Notes: generated from the letters alone by a model not told the origin. A stretch of 64,000 bases of DNA from Niallia circulans NBRC 13626 (GCF_001591585.1 NZ_BCVE01000018.1:1-64000), one strand, 5' to 3'; shown: positions 42,587 to 53,123, counted from the first letter of the stretch. Numbers and translations are program-made.

Positions 42587-43018
42587 ATGGAAATTATCCA
42601 GCAATGGGTTCAGGAAGATAGTGATTATATTCGAAGAAAACTGGTTGCTTATAATATGGAGCAACTACCAGAAAAATTAAAAAGCCCCTATGAAAATATT
42701 AGTTTTGTTGTAAAAGATGATGAGGGCATAATCAAGGCAGGTATTACTGGTCATATGTTTTGGCAGCATATGCATATTGATTTCTTATGGGTGGACACGA
42801 GTGTCAGAAAAAAAGGATATGGAAGCGAACTGCTGGCAAAAATGGAACAAGCTGCATTAGAAAAAGGATGTACATTTATTTACCTTGATACGTTCAGCTT
42901 TCAAGCTCCGGCCTTTTATGAGAAGCATGGCTATGAAGTATTTGGGACATTAGATAACTTTTCGGAAGGTGTTAAACAATATTTCTTGCAGAAAAGGCTG
43001 GTTGATGAGAAGAAGTAG
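42587..43018 (+). CDS. GNAT-family N-acetyltransferase
   Basis: A 143-aa single-domain acetyltransferase. The acetyl-CoA loop is [20 protein letters not shown] and the C-terminal strand [24 protein letters not shown]. The substrate is unknown. The start lies 4 bp after the aldolase-like gene, with AGAGGATGAC as the ribosome site, so the two genes are one operon. Confidence 0.88.
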   Translation: MEIIQQWVQEDSDYIRRKLVAYNMEQLPEKLKSPYENISFVVKDDEGIIKAGITGHMFWQHMHIDFLWVDTSVRKKGYGSELLAKMEQAALEKGCTFIYLDTFSFQAPAFYEKHGYEVFGTLDNFSEGVKQYFLQKRLVDEKK

Positions 43019-43093
43019 AAGATCTGTTTGGCTGAAAAGAGCAAAGATAGGATTGAAATTCCCTCGGTTATCCAAATAAATATATAGACTTCA

Positions 43094-43127
43094 CTTCTAT
43101 TAATTAAATTAGAAGCCCCATTTTTTT
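43094..43127 (+). terminator. Weak terminator after the GNAT gene
   Basis: A 6-bp stem CTTCTA (43094-43099) with TAGAAG (43110-43115), followed by CCCCA and seven T. Confidence 0.4.
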
Positions 43128-43220
43128 ATCCTATGGTTTGGAAAAAATAGGTTGATAATTGATTAATATATCCATATAATTTGAATAGTATAAATATTTA
43201 GATAGGAGAAAAGGGGATCA

Positions 43221-45263
43221 ATGAGAAAATTCGCGAAAATTATTATCTATTATTTACTAGGAACTATTGCGATACTAGCATTAAGTGTTTTTCCAAAATA
43301 CTTTCAAATGAGAGATTTTCCTGAGGGAGAGGGATATTTCTCCACTCTATTCTCCTTTTTGTCGAAGGAATTTTTTCAAAAAGAAGGCTGGGTATACACA
43401 TTAAATGGTGTAGATCAAAAACCAATATTAGATGTACTCTGGCCAGCTTTTATTTATTCGATGGAAATTTTGCTTTGCGCTATTCTCCTCGGATGCTTCG
43501 TTGCTTTTATTTTATCCTTATCATTCTTTTTTCTGCCGAAGTTTCTGTTACAGCCATTAAAAAGATTTCTGGATTTAATAGAATCAATTCCAGATATTAT
43601 TATTGCTACACTTTTGCAAACAATAGTAGTTGTTATCTATATGAAAACGGGTGTAGAGATATTTGCGGTGGCAAGCTACTCCAATGAAGCCTACTTAGCC
43701 CCAATTATTACGTTAGCTATTATACCTGCTGTTTCGCTATTTAAAATATTGCTTTTAATGATGGAAGAAGAATATTTAAAGGTCTACGTTACTTTTGCCA
43801 GAAGCAAAGGGATTGCCAATATTGCCATTTTACTTAAGCATATACTGCGTAATATTATTCCGATTTCCTATCACCATTTAAAGATTATTATCTGGGGGAT
43901 GCTTTCTAGTCAATTTATAATGGAACGTTTGTTTAATGTTCATGGAATTACCTATTTTCTTGTAGAGAATTTTACTCCTATCACCATCGCTGTTTCGCTC
44001 TTATTAATCTTTACTCCTTTCTTTGTATTCTTTCAATTAATGGAGGAGGTTGTAAGGGAAGAAAAAGAAACAGTGAAAGATGTGAAGAAAAACGCTTGGA
44101 AGTATCATTGGAGAATAAATAATCTGGTTGCATCAGTGAAAATTTATTTTAAAAATATTAGGGATTCAATAAGCCTTATAAAATGGCATACATTTTCCGT
44201 GGGTAGGCCCTTTATAAAGTTTCTTCAAGTATTTGGTTCATACATGAAAAATTGGAAGTTTGCTTTAGGTAGTTTATTTTTTATTGGTGTAATCGGCTAT
44301 AGTGTAGCGTATTCTCTTATAACAGATAATCATATTGACCAAATCAGATTGTATTATGCGGATGATGGATCTACGCTAATTTCTGCTATGCCGCATGCAC
44401 CAACTGAACCTTTCTTTTTTGGATCGGATAAATTAGGATACAGCTTATTTGATCAACTTGTGGTGGGTGCAAAGTATACATTGTTTTTTGCTCTCTTGAT
44501 TGCTTTTTTACGCGTGATAGGAGGATTAATATTGGCTATATTTTATTCCTTCTATTTTACTAAGGGCTTGCAAAGTATTTTCGCAAAATTATCTGATTCT
44601 ATACACTTTATGCCGTTGAGTCTTGTTGCTTATATACTATTAAGGCCTATACTTGTACCAACTATAGAAGGATACACAAACACTTTTACAGAGCGTATTT
44701 TATTAGAAACACTGATATTAACAATACTGGTGCTCCCGCTAACTACAGTTCTTATCGGAAAAGAAATGAACCATGTCTTGGAAAATGAATTTATAATCAG
44801 TGCAAAAGTATTAGGCGGAAATAAGCTTAAGCTTTTTACAAGACATGTTTTACCACATATAAGCGCTCGTTTGACGATTCTATTTGGGCAGCAGTTTATT
44901 CAAGTGTTGCTAATATTTATGCATCTAGGTCTTTTTAATTACTTCTTTGGCGGTACTAAAGTATCTTTTGATCCATTGTTTCCTGATCCGCCAATGTCTA
45001 GTACCTATGAGTGGTCTGGATTAATTGGACAAGTAGGAAGAAGTACAATATCCTCAGGACGCTTTTGGTATTTCTATATTTTAGTTGCTTTTATGTTATC
45101 GATTTTTGCGATGCAACTAATTATTCAAGGAGTAAAAGAAATGCAGCAGGTTAAAGTGGGAGTAACATATAAACTTCCAAAACTTCGAGGTGAGAAAAAA
45201 GCGAATGCTAGCAAATTAGAAACTTATCCGATTTCAAAATCCAGCTTTAATCAAATCAGATAG
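43221..45263 (+). CDS. Fused OppB-OppC-like ABC permease
   Basis: A 680-aa membrane protein with two binding-protein-dependent permease domains. Half 1 (about 1-290) is OppB-like, with an EAA-type loop EYLKVYVTFARSKGIANIAILLKHILRN. Half 2 (about 345-650) is OppC-like, with NEFIISAKVLGGNKLKLFTRHVLPHI. A charged linker (VVREEKETVKDVKKNAWK) joins them. In known peptide/nickel importers these are two proteins. No ATPase or binding protein lies next to it, so partners must be encoded elsewhere. AGGAGAAAAGGGG precedes ATG 43221. A GNAT gene follows after 12 bp. Confidence 0.85.
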   Translation: MRKFAKIIIYYLLGTIAILALSVFPKYFQMRDFPEGEGYFSTLFSFLSKEFFQKEGWVYTLNGVDQKPILDVLWPAFIYSMEILLCAILLGCFVAFILSLSFFFLPKFLLQPLKRFLDLIESIPDIIIATLLQTIVVVIYMKTGVEIFAVASYSNEAYLAPIITLAIIPAVSLFKILLLMMEEEYLKVYVTFARSKGIANIAILLKHILRNIIPISYHHLKIIIWGMLSSQFIMERLFNVHGITYFLVENFTPITIAVSLLLIFTPFFVFFQLMEEVVREEKETVKDVKKNAWKYHWRINNLVASVKIYFKNIRDSISLIKWHTFSVGRPFIKFLQVFGSYMKNWKFALGSLFFIGVIGYSVAYSLITDNHIDQIRLYYADDGSTLISAMPHAPTEPFFFGSDKLGYSLFDQLVVGAKYTLFFALLIAFLRVIGGLILAIFYSFYFTKGLQSIFAKLSDSIHFMPLSLVAYILLRPILVPTIEGYTNTFTERILLETLILTILVLPLTTVLIGKEMNHVLENEFIISAKVLGGNKLKLFTRHVLPHISARLTILFGQQFIQVLLIFMHLGLFNYFFGGTKVSFDPLFPDPPMSSTYEWSGLIGQVGRSTISSGRFWYFYILVAFMLSIFAMQLIIQGVKEMQQVKVGVTYKLPKLRGEKKANASKLETYPISKSSFNQIR

Positions 45264-45275
45264 GGAGAGATCCAA

Positions 45276-45773
45276 ATGGAAATCAGGCAATTACGCCCCG
45301 ATGATGCAGAGGCTTATTTCGCCCTCAGATTAGAAGCATTGCAAATTAATCCCGAAGCATTTGGTTCTAGCTATGAGGAAGAAAAGGATTATCCGCTAAG
45401 TCGAACACAAAGCAGGCTAAGTGATCCATCGTCTTATGTATATGGGGCATTTGTGGAAAAGGATTTAGTAGGCGTTGTAACATTAATGAGAGAAACCAAG
45501 ATAAAAATGAGCCATCGTGCGAATATTTACGCTGTCTATGTGACCCCTAAACGTAGAGGGAAAGGTGTGGCGAAGCAATTGCTCAAAGCCACAATAGAAA
45601 AATCACGTGATTTACAGGGAATAGAACAAGTATACTTAGCAGTTGTTGCAGAAAATACAGCTGCAAAAAAAGTATATCGAGCATTTGGATTTGAAACGTA
45701 TGGAATCGATCGAAAGGCGATAAAAATAAACGGAAAATATTATGACGAAGAGTTAATGGTTCTCTATTTATAA
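45276..45773 (+). CDS. GNAT-family N-acetyltransferase
   Basis: A 165-aa single-domain protein that starts MEIRQLRPDDAEAYFALRLEAL and carries VYVTPKRRGKGVAKQLLKATI (acetyl-CoA loop) and AVVAENTAAKKVYRAFGFETYG. It belongs to the group whose members acetylate small molecules or protein N-termini; the substrate is unknown. GGGAGAGATCCAA precedes ATG 45276. Only 12 bp separate it from the permease gene. Confidence 0.9.
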   Translation: MEIRQLRPDDAEAYFALRLEALQINPEAFGSSYEEEKDYPLSRTQSRLSDPSSYVYGAFVEKDLVGVVTLMRETKIKMSHRANIYAVYVTPKRRGKGVAKQLLKATIEKSRDLQGIEQVYLAVVAENTAAKKVYRAFGFETYGIDRKAIKINGKYYDEELMVLYL

Positions 45774-45780
45774 AAAATGT

Positions 45781-45823
45781 AAAACAGTGATAGCTTTATG
45801 AGATAAAGCTATCACTGTTTTTA
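45781..45823 (+). terminator. Strong terminator after the GNAT gene
   Basis: A perfect 18-bp stem (45781-45798 with 45804-45821), loop TGAGA, T-rich tail. Confidence 0.92.
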
Positions 45824-45893
45824 TTTTGGACAGAATCACTAATTAAAGAGTTGAAAATAAAGGGAAATAATATAATAAAAAATTATTTAAATA

Positions 45894-45920
45894 TAAACAA
45901 AAGGGTAAAAAGTCCGATAA
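45894..45920 (+). promoter_or_regulatory. SigD-type promoter of the chemoreceptor gene
   Basis: TAAA (45894-45897), a 15-base spacer, then TCCGATAA (45913-45920). This is one base from the SigD consensus TAAA-N15-GCCGATAA. Chemoreceptor genes of Bacillus are usually SigD-dependent. The transcript would have a 5' leader of about 265 nt, in which I see only a short hairpin (ATAAAG/CTTTAT near 45983). Confidence 0.65.
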
Positions 45921-46191
45921 ATTATTTGTAAATAAAATTGAATTATTCTGTAAATTACATTAGTATTATACATACAAAGTAATAAAGTACCTTGCTTTAT
46001 AAAGGGTCTGATTCTATTTTACTAATTACAATCATACATAGCCACAATAAAAATAGAGGCAGATAAGCAGAAAGATCGATATTTAATGAGAAGGAGGAAT
46101 AAACAAAAAAACAAAAATTGCTATTTTGGAATAGAAGAGAAAAATCTCTTTAGTAGTGGAGGTTTGAAATCATCAAAGGGGAGAACTTGTG

Positions 46192-48030
46192 ATGGCGAAA
46201 ATGAAATTTAAAAAACAAAAAATAACCAGTTTAAAGAAAGAAAAAAAATCGCAGAAATCTATTTTTAGCAAACTAAATATCAGAAAGATATCAGGGAATA
46301 GAACTTTAAGAGGAGTTAATAGCCGGTTCACTAAATTTAATAATATTACAATTGGCTGGAAATATGGAATAACATTATTATTTGTTTTTGCTCTTTTAAC
46401 CATTACTACAGTATTAGTAACGACGCGTTTAATCCATATTAATAATAGTATTGAGCAATTAAATAAAACAGATGAAAAAGCACTTATTATTACGGAAATG
46501 GGATCACTTACCCGAGAGAAAAGTCTTAGTATTTTAAATTATCTGGACTATCAAAACCCTACATATGTGGATGAATTTCAGGTGATTAATACTAAATTTA
46601 ATGAATATGAAGAACAAATAAAAAAAGATCTTCGAAATAAAGATGAAAAAGCGTTATTCGATGAAGTGGTAGATCGCAATAAACAAATGAATGACTTATT
46701 CTTAGAGCAGATTATTCCTGCGATTGAAGCAAACGATCGATCGGCGGTTAATTCCTTAAGTTTAACCAATACAACTATTCGCAATAGAACAATTACTGCT
46801 TTAAATAAAATGCAAGAACAGGTACAAGTTAGTCGGACAGAGGCAGCGGTAGACGCAATCGCTAGTGGAAGTGTTGCAACCAAGACTTTAATTATCTCTA
46901 TGATTACAGCATTGCTAATTGGTACGGTGCTAATTATTATTATCAGCAGCAGAATTACACGTAACTTAAAGAAAGTAGTAGAGGTTAGTGATACGATTGC
47001 ACAAGGAGATTTAACGGTAGAAGAGGTTAACTACAAAGGTAAAGATGAAATTGGCCAATTAGCTCAGTCCATGAATAAAATGAGCAATAATTTACGAATG
47101 GTCATTCAAAAAATATCAGAAGTATCGATTACAGTAAACAAGCAGAGTGAGAACCTATCCCAATCTACTAATGAAGTAACTGCTGGAAGTCAGCAAGTTG
47201 CAACGACCATGCAAGAGCTATCGTCAGGAGCAGAAAGTCAAGCAAATACAGCTACTGATTTAGCATCATCAATGGAATCTTTTTCTGGCACAATCGGTGA
47301 TGCCTATAATCAAGGGGAACTAATTTATCAATCATCAAATAAGGTATTAGGCATGACAAATGATGGCAGTCGCTTAATGGGATCTTCTATTGAACAAATG
47401 AATGTAATTAATCAAATTATGAAGGAAGCTGTGGATAAAGTGCGTGGCTTGGATACCCAATCGCACGAAATTTCTAAGTTAGTTTCTGTTATTAAGGGGA
47501 TTGCAGATCAAACAAACTTACTTGCTTTAAATGCAGCTATTGAAGCAGCACGTGCTGGAGAGCATGGAAAAGGATTTGCGGTAGTTGCAGATGAAGTAAG
47601 GAAGCTGGCTGAACAAGTTGCATTCTCCGTCACAGATATTACCGATATTGTCGGAAGCATTCAAAAAGAATCAAGCGTGGTAACAGAATCCTTGCAAGGT
47701 GGTTATGAAGAAGTAATGAAGGGGGCGGAACAGATTAAGATGACTGGGGAAACATTCGAAGGTATTAAAGATGCTGTTAATGATATGGTAAATAGCATTG
47801 AAGTTGTTTCCGAAAATCTAGCATCTATCTTAGAAACAAGTAAAGAGATGAATCGTTCGATTGAAGATATCGCTGCAATTTCCGAAGAAGCAGCTGCAGG
47901 GATTGAACAAACATCCGCTTCCGTTCAACAAACAAGCAGCTCTATGCAAGAGCTCTCAGATAGCTCACATGAATTATCTAACTTAGCAGTAGAGTTAAAT
48001 GGATTAGTAAAAGAATTTAAAATCAATTAA
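46192..48030 (+). CDS. Methyl-accepting chemotaxis protein
   Basis: A 612-aa transmembrane receptor. A basic 50-residue cytoplasmic start precedes TM1 (about 58-80), an extracellular four-helix-bundle sensor (about 82-225), TM2 (about 228-250), HAMP (about 252-305) and a signalling domain with the conserved hairpin tip [40 protein letters not shown]. Its ligand cannot be told. ATG 46192 follows AAAGGGGA; the GTG just before it is less likely. The long basic N-terminus ([18 protein letters not shown]) is unusual for this family. Confidence 0.92.
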   Translation: MAKMKFKKQKITSLKKEKKSQKSIFSKLNIRKISGNRTLRGVNSRFTKFNNITIGWKYGITLLFVFALLTITTVLVTTRLIHINNSIEQLNKTDEKALIITEMGSLTREKSLSILNYLDYQNPTYVDEFQVINTKFNEYEEQIKKDLRNKDEKALFDEVVDRNKQMNDLFLEQIIPAIEANDRSAVNSLSLTNTTIRNRTITALNKMQEQVQVSRTEAAVDAIASGSVATKTLIISMITALLIGTVLIIIISSRITRNLKKVVEVSDTIAQGDLTVEEVNYKGKDEIGQLAQSMNKMSNNLRMVIQKISEVSITVNKQSENLSQSTNEVTAGSQQVATTMQELSSGAESQANTATDLASSMESFSGTIGDAYNQGELIYQSSNKVLGMTNDGSRLMGSSIEQMNVINQIMKEAVDKVRGLDTQSHEISKLVSVIKGIADQTNLLALNAAIEAARAGEHGKGFAVVADEVRKLAEQVAFSVTDITDIVGSIQKESSVVTESLQGGYEEVMKGAEQIKMTGETFEGIKDAVNDMVNSIEVVSENLASILETSKEMNRSIEDIAAISEEAAAGIEQTSASVQQTSSSMQELSDSSHELSNLAVELNGLVKEFKIN

Positions 48031-48073
48031 GCATTAAAAAGGTTGGGACATAAGTATTCCAATTAAATTTAAT

Positions 48074-48128
48074 CCCGAACAATTATACGTACACACTAAA
48101 AAAATTCGTATAATTGTTTGGGTTTTTT
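48074..48128 (+). terminator. Terminator after the chemoreceptor gene
   Basis: A 16-bp stem (48074-48089 with 48107-48122, one G-T pair) followed by TTTTTT. Confidence 0.85.
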
Positions 48129-48290
48129 ATTTATTTTAAGAAAGAAGGTTTGTGGTAATCGCCCGCAGCCTAAATTATTCGGGAAATGGAAATTTCGGGT
48201 ATAAAAATAAATGGTTGTATGCTATGATGGAGGAAATAAATCTCATTGGCTTAGTTGTTGATTGCTGATGTTTTAGGAGAGCGATACTAA

Positions 48291-49508
48291 ATGGAAATTT
48301 GGAAGCGGAATTTGCTTGTTTTATGGATAGGGGTTTTCTTTACCTCTGCATCCTTTAACATGGTAATTCCCTTTTTACCAATTTTTCTTATTGAATTAAA
48401 TGTTCATGAAAACACAGAGATTTGGGCTGGAGTACTATTTAGTGCAGCGTTTTTTGCCGGTGCGTTTGCTTCACCGTTTTGGGGAAGGCTTGCCGATAAA
48501 TATGGAAGAAAACCGATGATTATTCGCGCGGGGTTTGTGCTATTTGTTGTTTATACGTTAGCTGCATTTGTTACCAATCCCTATCAGCTATTAGTACTTC
48601 GTATTCTGCAAGGATTGTTGTCTGGATTTATTCCTGGGGCGATAGCTTTAATTGGGACGAATACTCCTTCAGATAAAACTGGTTATGCATTATCAATGAT
48701 TTCTACGGCATCCGCATCGGGTGGGATTATGGGTCCGTTGATTGGAGGCGTAATCTCCCAATTAGTTGGAAACCGACTTTCCTTTGCGAGTGCTGGGCTC
48801 CTTGTTTTTATTGCAACGTTTTTAATTATTTTCTGGGTAAAAGAGGATAATTTTTCGCCAAGTAAAGAAAAAGGATCTGTCAGAAATGACTTGCGGATTG
48901 CTTTTTCCAATAAACCGTTGATGCTTGTACTCTTGTTAACAATTGTTACCTCATGCTCGATCATGACGATTGAGCCAATATTGCCTCTCTATATATTAGA
49001 GGTCGGAGGTTCCATGGACAAAGCCTCCTTATTAGCAGGTATAATCTTCTCACTCCCTGGTATTGCTAGTGTCATAATGGCACCATATTGGGGTAAGTGG
49101 GCGGATAAGGTTGGATTTAACCGCGTCTTATTTATCGGATTACTGGGCGGCGGGCTTGGTACTTTTGCCCAAATCATTTTCAGTAATATTTGGGGCTTTT
49201 CAATTACTCGTTTCATTTTTGGACTCTTCTTCTGTGCAGTATTCCCAGCATTAAATGGGTTAGTTGTGAAATCAACAGCAGAGGATTTCCGTGGCAGAGC
49301 CTTTAGTTTAAATCAAACAGCCAATCAACTAGGAGGAATGTTTGGACCGATGATTGGTGGTTTCCTTGGAGGAGTTCTCCCTGCTCAGTCTGTGTTTATT
49401 GTAACAGGTATTCTGCTGATTGTAGCTACAGGGATTGCTTATAAAAAAGGGAATATATTTAGTCCAACCATGAAACAAAAAGTTAAAATAGTTACACATG
49501 GGAAATAA
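48291..49508 (+). CDS. MFS multidrug efflux transporter
   Basis: A 405-aa, 12-helix MFS protein. The A-motif is GRLADKYGRKPMI after helix 2, the drug-exporter C-motif region is GIMGPLIGGVIS in helix 5, and a second A-like motif GKWADKVGFNRVL follows in the second half. These features place it among DHA1-type multidrug exporters, similar to MdtG. AGGAGAGCGATACTAA precedes ATG 48291. No regulator is adjacent. Confidence 0.88.
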   Translation: MEIWKRNLLVLWIGVFFTSASFNMVIPFLPIFLIELNVHENTEIWAGVLFSAAFFAGAFASPFWGRLADKYGRKPMIIRAGFVLFVVYTLAAFVTNPYQLLVLRILQGLLSGFIPGAIALIGTNTPSDKTGYALSMISTASASGGIMGPLIGGVISQLVGNRLSFASAGLLVFIATFLIIFWVKEDNFSPSKEKGSVRNDLRIAFSNKPLMLVLLLTIVTSCSIMTIEPILPLYILEVGGSMDKASLLAGIIFSLPGIASVIMAPYWGKWADKVGFNRVLFIGLLGGGLGTFAQIIFSNIWGFSITRFIFGLFFCAVFPALNGLVVKSTAEDFRGRAFSLNQTANQLGGMFGPMIGGFLGGVLPAQSVFIVTGILLIVATGIAYKKGNIFSPTMKQKVKIVTHGK

Positions 49509-49622
49509 ATTTTAAGAGACTTCCAATGCCAAATGGGGGTCTCTGTTTTATTATAAAATACACCTAAGTTCTTACATATTTCAAAAAGGAGCAAGAGAGA
49601 ATAATGGGTGGAGGTGATAATC

Positions 49623-49760
49623 ATGACAAAAAATAAAAATAAAAATGCGAAGCAAGCAGTACAAAATGATACAGCTCGTCAATATGATCATGAATTTGCC
49701 AATGAACCATTAACAGCAGCGGAGAAATTAAATAATAAAAAGACGAAAAAAAGACAATAA
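49623..49760 (+). CDS. 45-aa basic hydrophilic protein (possible spore protein)
   Basis: A 45-aa, Lys/Asn/Gln-rich peptide with the core ARQYDHEFANEPLTAAEK and a basic tail KKTKKRQ. The site GGTGGAGGTGAT before ATG 49623 is close to perfect, and a strong terminator follows 12 bp after the stop, so it is a real gene. The composition and the DHEFANE stretch recall gamma-type or minor small acid-soluble spore proteins, but no exact family is recognised. Confidence 0.7.
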   Translation: MTKNKNKNAKQAVQNDTARQYDHEFANEPLTAAEKLNNKKTKKRQ

Positions 49761-49771
49761 AGTGTTCCGAA

Positions 49772-49801
49772 AAGTATCCTTCAAATGAGGATACTTTTTT
49801 T
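49772..49801 (+). terminator. Terminator after the 45-aa gene
   Basis: Stem AAGTATCCT (49772-49780) with AGGATACTT (49788-49796), followed by more T. Confidence 0.85.
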
Positions 49802-49952
49802 CGAGCAGGAAAAAGTCAAAAGAATAGAAGGAGTATGTAACAAAAAATATCAAGCTGTTGGTATCATAGAAGAAATTTTTAGAGAGTGTGAAGAGAAGTG
49901 GAATATTTACTGAATAGCGAAGAAATGAAAAGATGTGATTTAGCGAACATAG

Positions 49953-50063
49953 GATGCCCAAGGGTTAAAGGAAGAAGATGTTCACCTAAGGGGCTATATT
50001 CATGGATTGGCAGGTGATACTGCAATAGCCAAAAAGGGCTGGATGGATATTGCTGGAAGATGA
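49953..50063 (+). pseudogene. Fragment resembling the C-terminus of NAD(P)HX dehydratase (nnrD)
   Basis: The frame 49953-50063 reads DAQGLKEEDVHLRGYIHGLAGDT...KKGWMDIAGR-stop. The YIHGLAGD stretch followed by a Lys-Gly motif is the signature end of YjeF/NnrD-type ADP-dependent NAD(P)HX dehydratases. The rest of the gene is missing, and upstream DNA has stops in all frames, so this is a decayed remnant. The match is by memory of the motif only. Confidence 0.4.
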
Positions 50064-50111
50064 TATATGGGATGTGATAGATTAGAAAGTGATATAAAGG
50101 AGGAGTTAAGA

Positions 50112-51392
50112 ATGGATACAAGAATGGAAAAATTAATTAATTTAACAAGGAGACAATGGGGGTTAGAAGATTATTATTTAGGTAGACATCATTTATTTAG
50201 ACAGCTTACATTGGATGGCGAGACAGTGTATTTCTTAAATATGGAATGGTTTCCGAATAAATACGCCGATTGGACAGATGAGGAGGAGAATCCGGAAGGG
50301 ACTGCTTCGATTGATATAAATATACATACGGAGGAATTCGAATCTGTTATTTTTGTCCAAGGAGTAACCTATGCGAAAAATGGGGTAGTATTTCCACATA
50401 AAGATGTAAAAGAGGTAAAAAAATGGCTTGCCGAATTCACAGGCTTAAATATAGAGAAGGATTTTATTTGCAAGCAAAGAGACAAAAGAGAGTATTACTT
50501 TGAGGAACAGTGGAATGGTATTCGATTATCTCCATCCTCTTCAATAACTGTAGAGTTTAACGAAGACGGAGAGCTAACATTTTATTCGAAACATATAAGT
50601 GTGTTAACGAATAAGAAAGAGTTAGAAGAAAAATATACTTTATCGCTAGCAGATATCGAGGATATAGCGAGAGATCAAGTAGTTTTAGCTGAATTTCCTA
50701 ATGAGGACGGCAAGTTAATCGTATATGGAGTGGAAGAAACGTATATAAGAAATGATCGGAAAGGAAGCCTTCCATTTATGGAGGAGAAGTTTGGTTTTCG
50801 AAAAAACATTAACAAAGAGATAAAATGGCAGGAAGGAAAAGAGGATGATTTTGATAGGAAGCCCTTAGATTGGGCGAATGAAGTAAGTGTGGAAGATGCA
50901 TATTTAAAGATTCCACATCCAGATTCGCTGCCAATCACGGATGAAGACACAGAAAAATGTATCCAAGAAGTAACCAATTTTTTGCGCATGAAGTATCCGA
51001 ATGATTCAGGTAAATGGATGCTTAAATATTTATATAGAGAAAATTTTAATTTGCTTGCACGGATTGAGGAAAATGTCCCTAAAAGTATATTTGCAGGAAG
51101 AATCCTTACTTTTCATGATCAAGAGGGAAAGATAGTGAATTATATGGATAAAAAAGAACTTTGGGATGAAATTCTCGATGCAAAGGAAAAGGAAGTAATT
51201 AAGAAAGAGAAGGAGATAAAAATTACTAAAGACGAAGCTTACAAAAAGCTGAAGCCATATTTCACCTTAACCCCTTATTATGTGTTTGATCCCGCTGATA
51301 AGAAATGGGTGCTATGCGGGAAGTTGGACTGTAACTACTGCGTCGATGTCGAAAGTGGAGAAATCAGTAATCTCGAGGATTCTTTTTCTTAA
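50112..51392 (+). CDS. Hypothetical protein, PepSY/YcdB-like
   Basis: A 426-aa soluble protein with no signal peptide or membrane segment, acidic, with repeated alpha-beta units. The C-terminal part (ITKDEAYKKLKPYFTLTPYYVFDPADKKWVLCG...VDVESGEISNL) resembles the PepSY-like repeats of YcdB/YcdC, and the centre (VSVEDAYLKIPHPDSLP) looks like a second copy. AAAGGAGGAGTTAAG fixes ATG 50112 rather than the upstream ATG 50067. Function unknown. Confidence 0.7.
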   Translation: MDTRMEKLINLTRRQWGLEDYYLGRHHLFRQLTLDGETVYFLNMEWFPNKYADWTDEEENPEGTASIDINIHTEEFESVIFVQGVTYAKNGVVFPHKDVKEVKKWLAEFTGLNIEKDFICKQRDKREYYFEEQWNGIRLSPSSSITVEFNEDGELTFYSKHISVLTNKKELEEKYTLSLADIEDIARDQVVLAEFPNEDGKLIVYGVEETYIRNDRKGSLPFMEEKFGFRKNINKEIKWQEGKEDDFDRKPLDWANEVSVEDAYLKIPHPDSLPITDEDTEKCIQEVTNFLRMKYPNDSGKWMLKYLYRENFNLLARIEENVPKSIFAGRILTFHDQEGKIVNYMDKKELWDEILDAKEKEVIKKEKEIKITKDEAYKKLKPYFTLTPYYVFDPADKKWVLCGKLDCNYCVDVESGEISNLEDSFS

Positions 51393-51455
51393 ATTAATGG
51401 TACATTACTAGTATTAAAATACACCAAAGACTGCTGAACACAAGGAGGAAGAAAA

Positions 51456-53123
51456 ATGAACTCTTCCCTAGAATTGCAAATGCTCATTCAATTATTTGAA
51501 CGAGCTGCCCTTTTACTCATTACTTTATTTTTTATGACAAGAGTACCGAAGTTTAAAGAGACCTTGCAAAAGGATCATCACTCGCCAACAGAGCTGACGT
51601 TAATTACACTAATATTTTGTGCCTTCGCTCTATTTGGAACCTATTCGGGAATTCAAGTAGAAGGTTCGATTGTCAACATCCGCACAATTGCCATTATGTC
51701 AGGTGGTATCTTGTTTGGCCCATGGGTTGGAATTGTGACCGGAATTGTTTCCGGCGTACATCGTTATTTAATTGACATTGGTGGCGTAACCTCTATTCCT
51801 TGTTTAATTACAAGTATTTTAGCAGGGATTGTATCTGGTTATATTCACCTTCGTGTGAAAAAGAGTAGTCGCTGGATTTATGGAATAGTTGCTGGAATGC
51901 TATGTGAAATGCTAACAATGATTTTGATATTATTTATGGCAGATCCTTTCGACTTAGGAATAGATATTGTTTCGATTATTGCTTTACCGATGATTTTAGG
52001 ACAAGGGAGCATTGGGCTAATTGTCTTGATGATTGCCAGCGTAGAAGGAGAAAAGGAAAGAATCGCGGCACAGCAGGCACAGCTGGCCCTTAATATTGCG
52101 AATAAGACCTTGCCTTATTTTCGTTCTATTAATGGGAATTCTTTGCGAACTATTTGTACCATTATAAAAGAAGATATTCAAGCAGACGCAGTAGCTATTA
52201 CGGATACTAAAGATGTTCTTGCATATGTAGGGTTTGGGGAGGAAAAATATAAGATCGGCCAAGAGATTATCAGTGATTTAACGAAAGAGACCATTCGAAG
52301 TGGCAAGATTACGATTCGGAATAATATTGCCGATCATCATACTCCGCAAATTCATTGTTTATTAATTATTCCGTTAGAGGAAAGAGGGATTGTAACCGGT
52401 ACTCTAAAAATTTACTACCGAAAAGCTTATACAATTACCAATACATTGCAAACAATGGCAATTGGATTGGCGCAAATTATCTCAACCCTTATGGAAGTAT
52501 CGCGAGTGGAGCAAATGAAAGAGGAAGCAAATAAGGCCGAACTGAAAGCACTACAAACAAAAATTAATCCCCATTTCTTATTTAATGCGCTAAACGCAAT
52601 TGCATCCACAACCCGTCGCGATCCTGAAAAAGCACGAGAATTAATTATTAATTTATCGGGGTATATGCGCTATAACTTAGAGGTTGGAGAAGAACTTATT
52701 GATATCCAGCTCGCACTTAAGCAAGTAAGAGACTATATTCAAATTGAAAAGGCTCGTTTCGGGAACCGCCTGCAAGTGAACTATGAGATAGATGATATAC
52801 ATATTAAACTTCCGAGTCTTCTCATCCAGCCATTGGTCGAAAATGCGGTTGTACATGGAATTTTAAAGCGAAAAGGTCCTGGAGTTGTAACGATATCAGT
52901 CAAAGATTTAGGAGAGACAGTAAGGGTTAGTGTGCGAGATACTGGAGAAGGGATTGCTCAGGAGGTAATTGATCGTTTAGCGAAAGAAGAGGTATCCTCC
53001 AAACAAATCGGTTTAACAAATGTCCATCAACGAGTAAAATTAATGTATGGAACCGGTTTAAACATTCGTAGATTAGAGCCAGGTACGGAAGTTTATTTTG
53101 ACATAACGAAGGAGATAGCATGA
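51456..53123 (+). CDS. LytS-family sensor histidine kinase
   Basis: A 555-aa kinase. The N-terminal 5TMR-LYT domain (about 1-185; six hydrophobic helices with [28 protein letters not shown]) is followed by a GAF-like domain (about 210-340), a His_kinase domain (about 360-440; [15 protein letters not shown] with the phosphorylated His) and an ATPase domain with [12 protein letters not shown] and DTGEGI. Related kinases (BtsS, YpdA, LytS) sense pyruvate or membrane state. It overlaps the response regulator by four bases. CAAGGAGGAAG precedes ATG 51456. Confidence 0.92.
   Translation: MNSSLELQMLIQLFERAALLLITLFFMTRVPKFKETLQKDHHSPTELTLITLIFCAFALFGTYSGIQVEGSIVNIRTIAIMSGGILFGPWVGIVTGIVSGVHRYLIDIGGVTSIPCLITSILAGIVSGYIHLRVKKSSRWIYGIVAGMLCEMLTMILILFMADPFDLGIDIVSIIALPMILGQGSIGLIVLMIASVEGEKERIAAQQAQLALNIANKTLPYFRSINGNSLRTICTIIKEDIQADAVAITDTKDVLAYVGFGEEKYKIGQEIISDLTKETIRSGKITIRNNIADHHTPQIHCLLIIPLEERGIVTGTLKIYYRKAYTITNTLQTMAIGLAQIISTLMEVSRVEQMKEEANKAELKALQTKINPHFLFNALNAIASTTRRDPEKARELIINLSGYMRYNLEVGEELIDIQLALKQVRDYIQIEKARFGNRLQVNYEIDDIHIKLPSLLIQPLVENAVVHGILKRKGPGVVTISVKDLGETVRVSVRDTGEGIAQEVIDRLAKEEVSSKQIGLTNVHQRVKLMYGTGLNIRRLEPGTEVYFDITKEIA

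Noticed and set aside
43475-43687. 70-codon frame inside the fused permease
   Set aside because: Another-frame shadow of the long permease ORF with no ribosome site.
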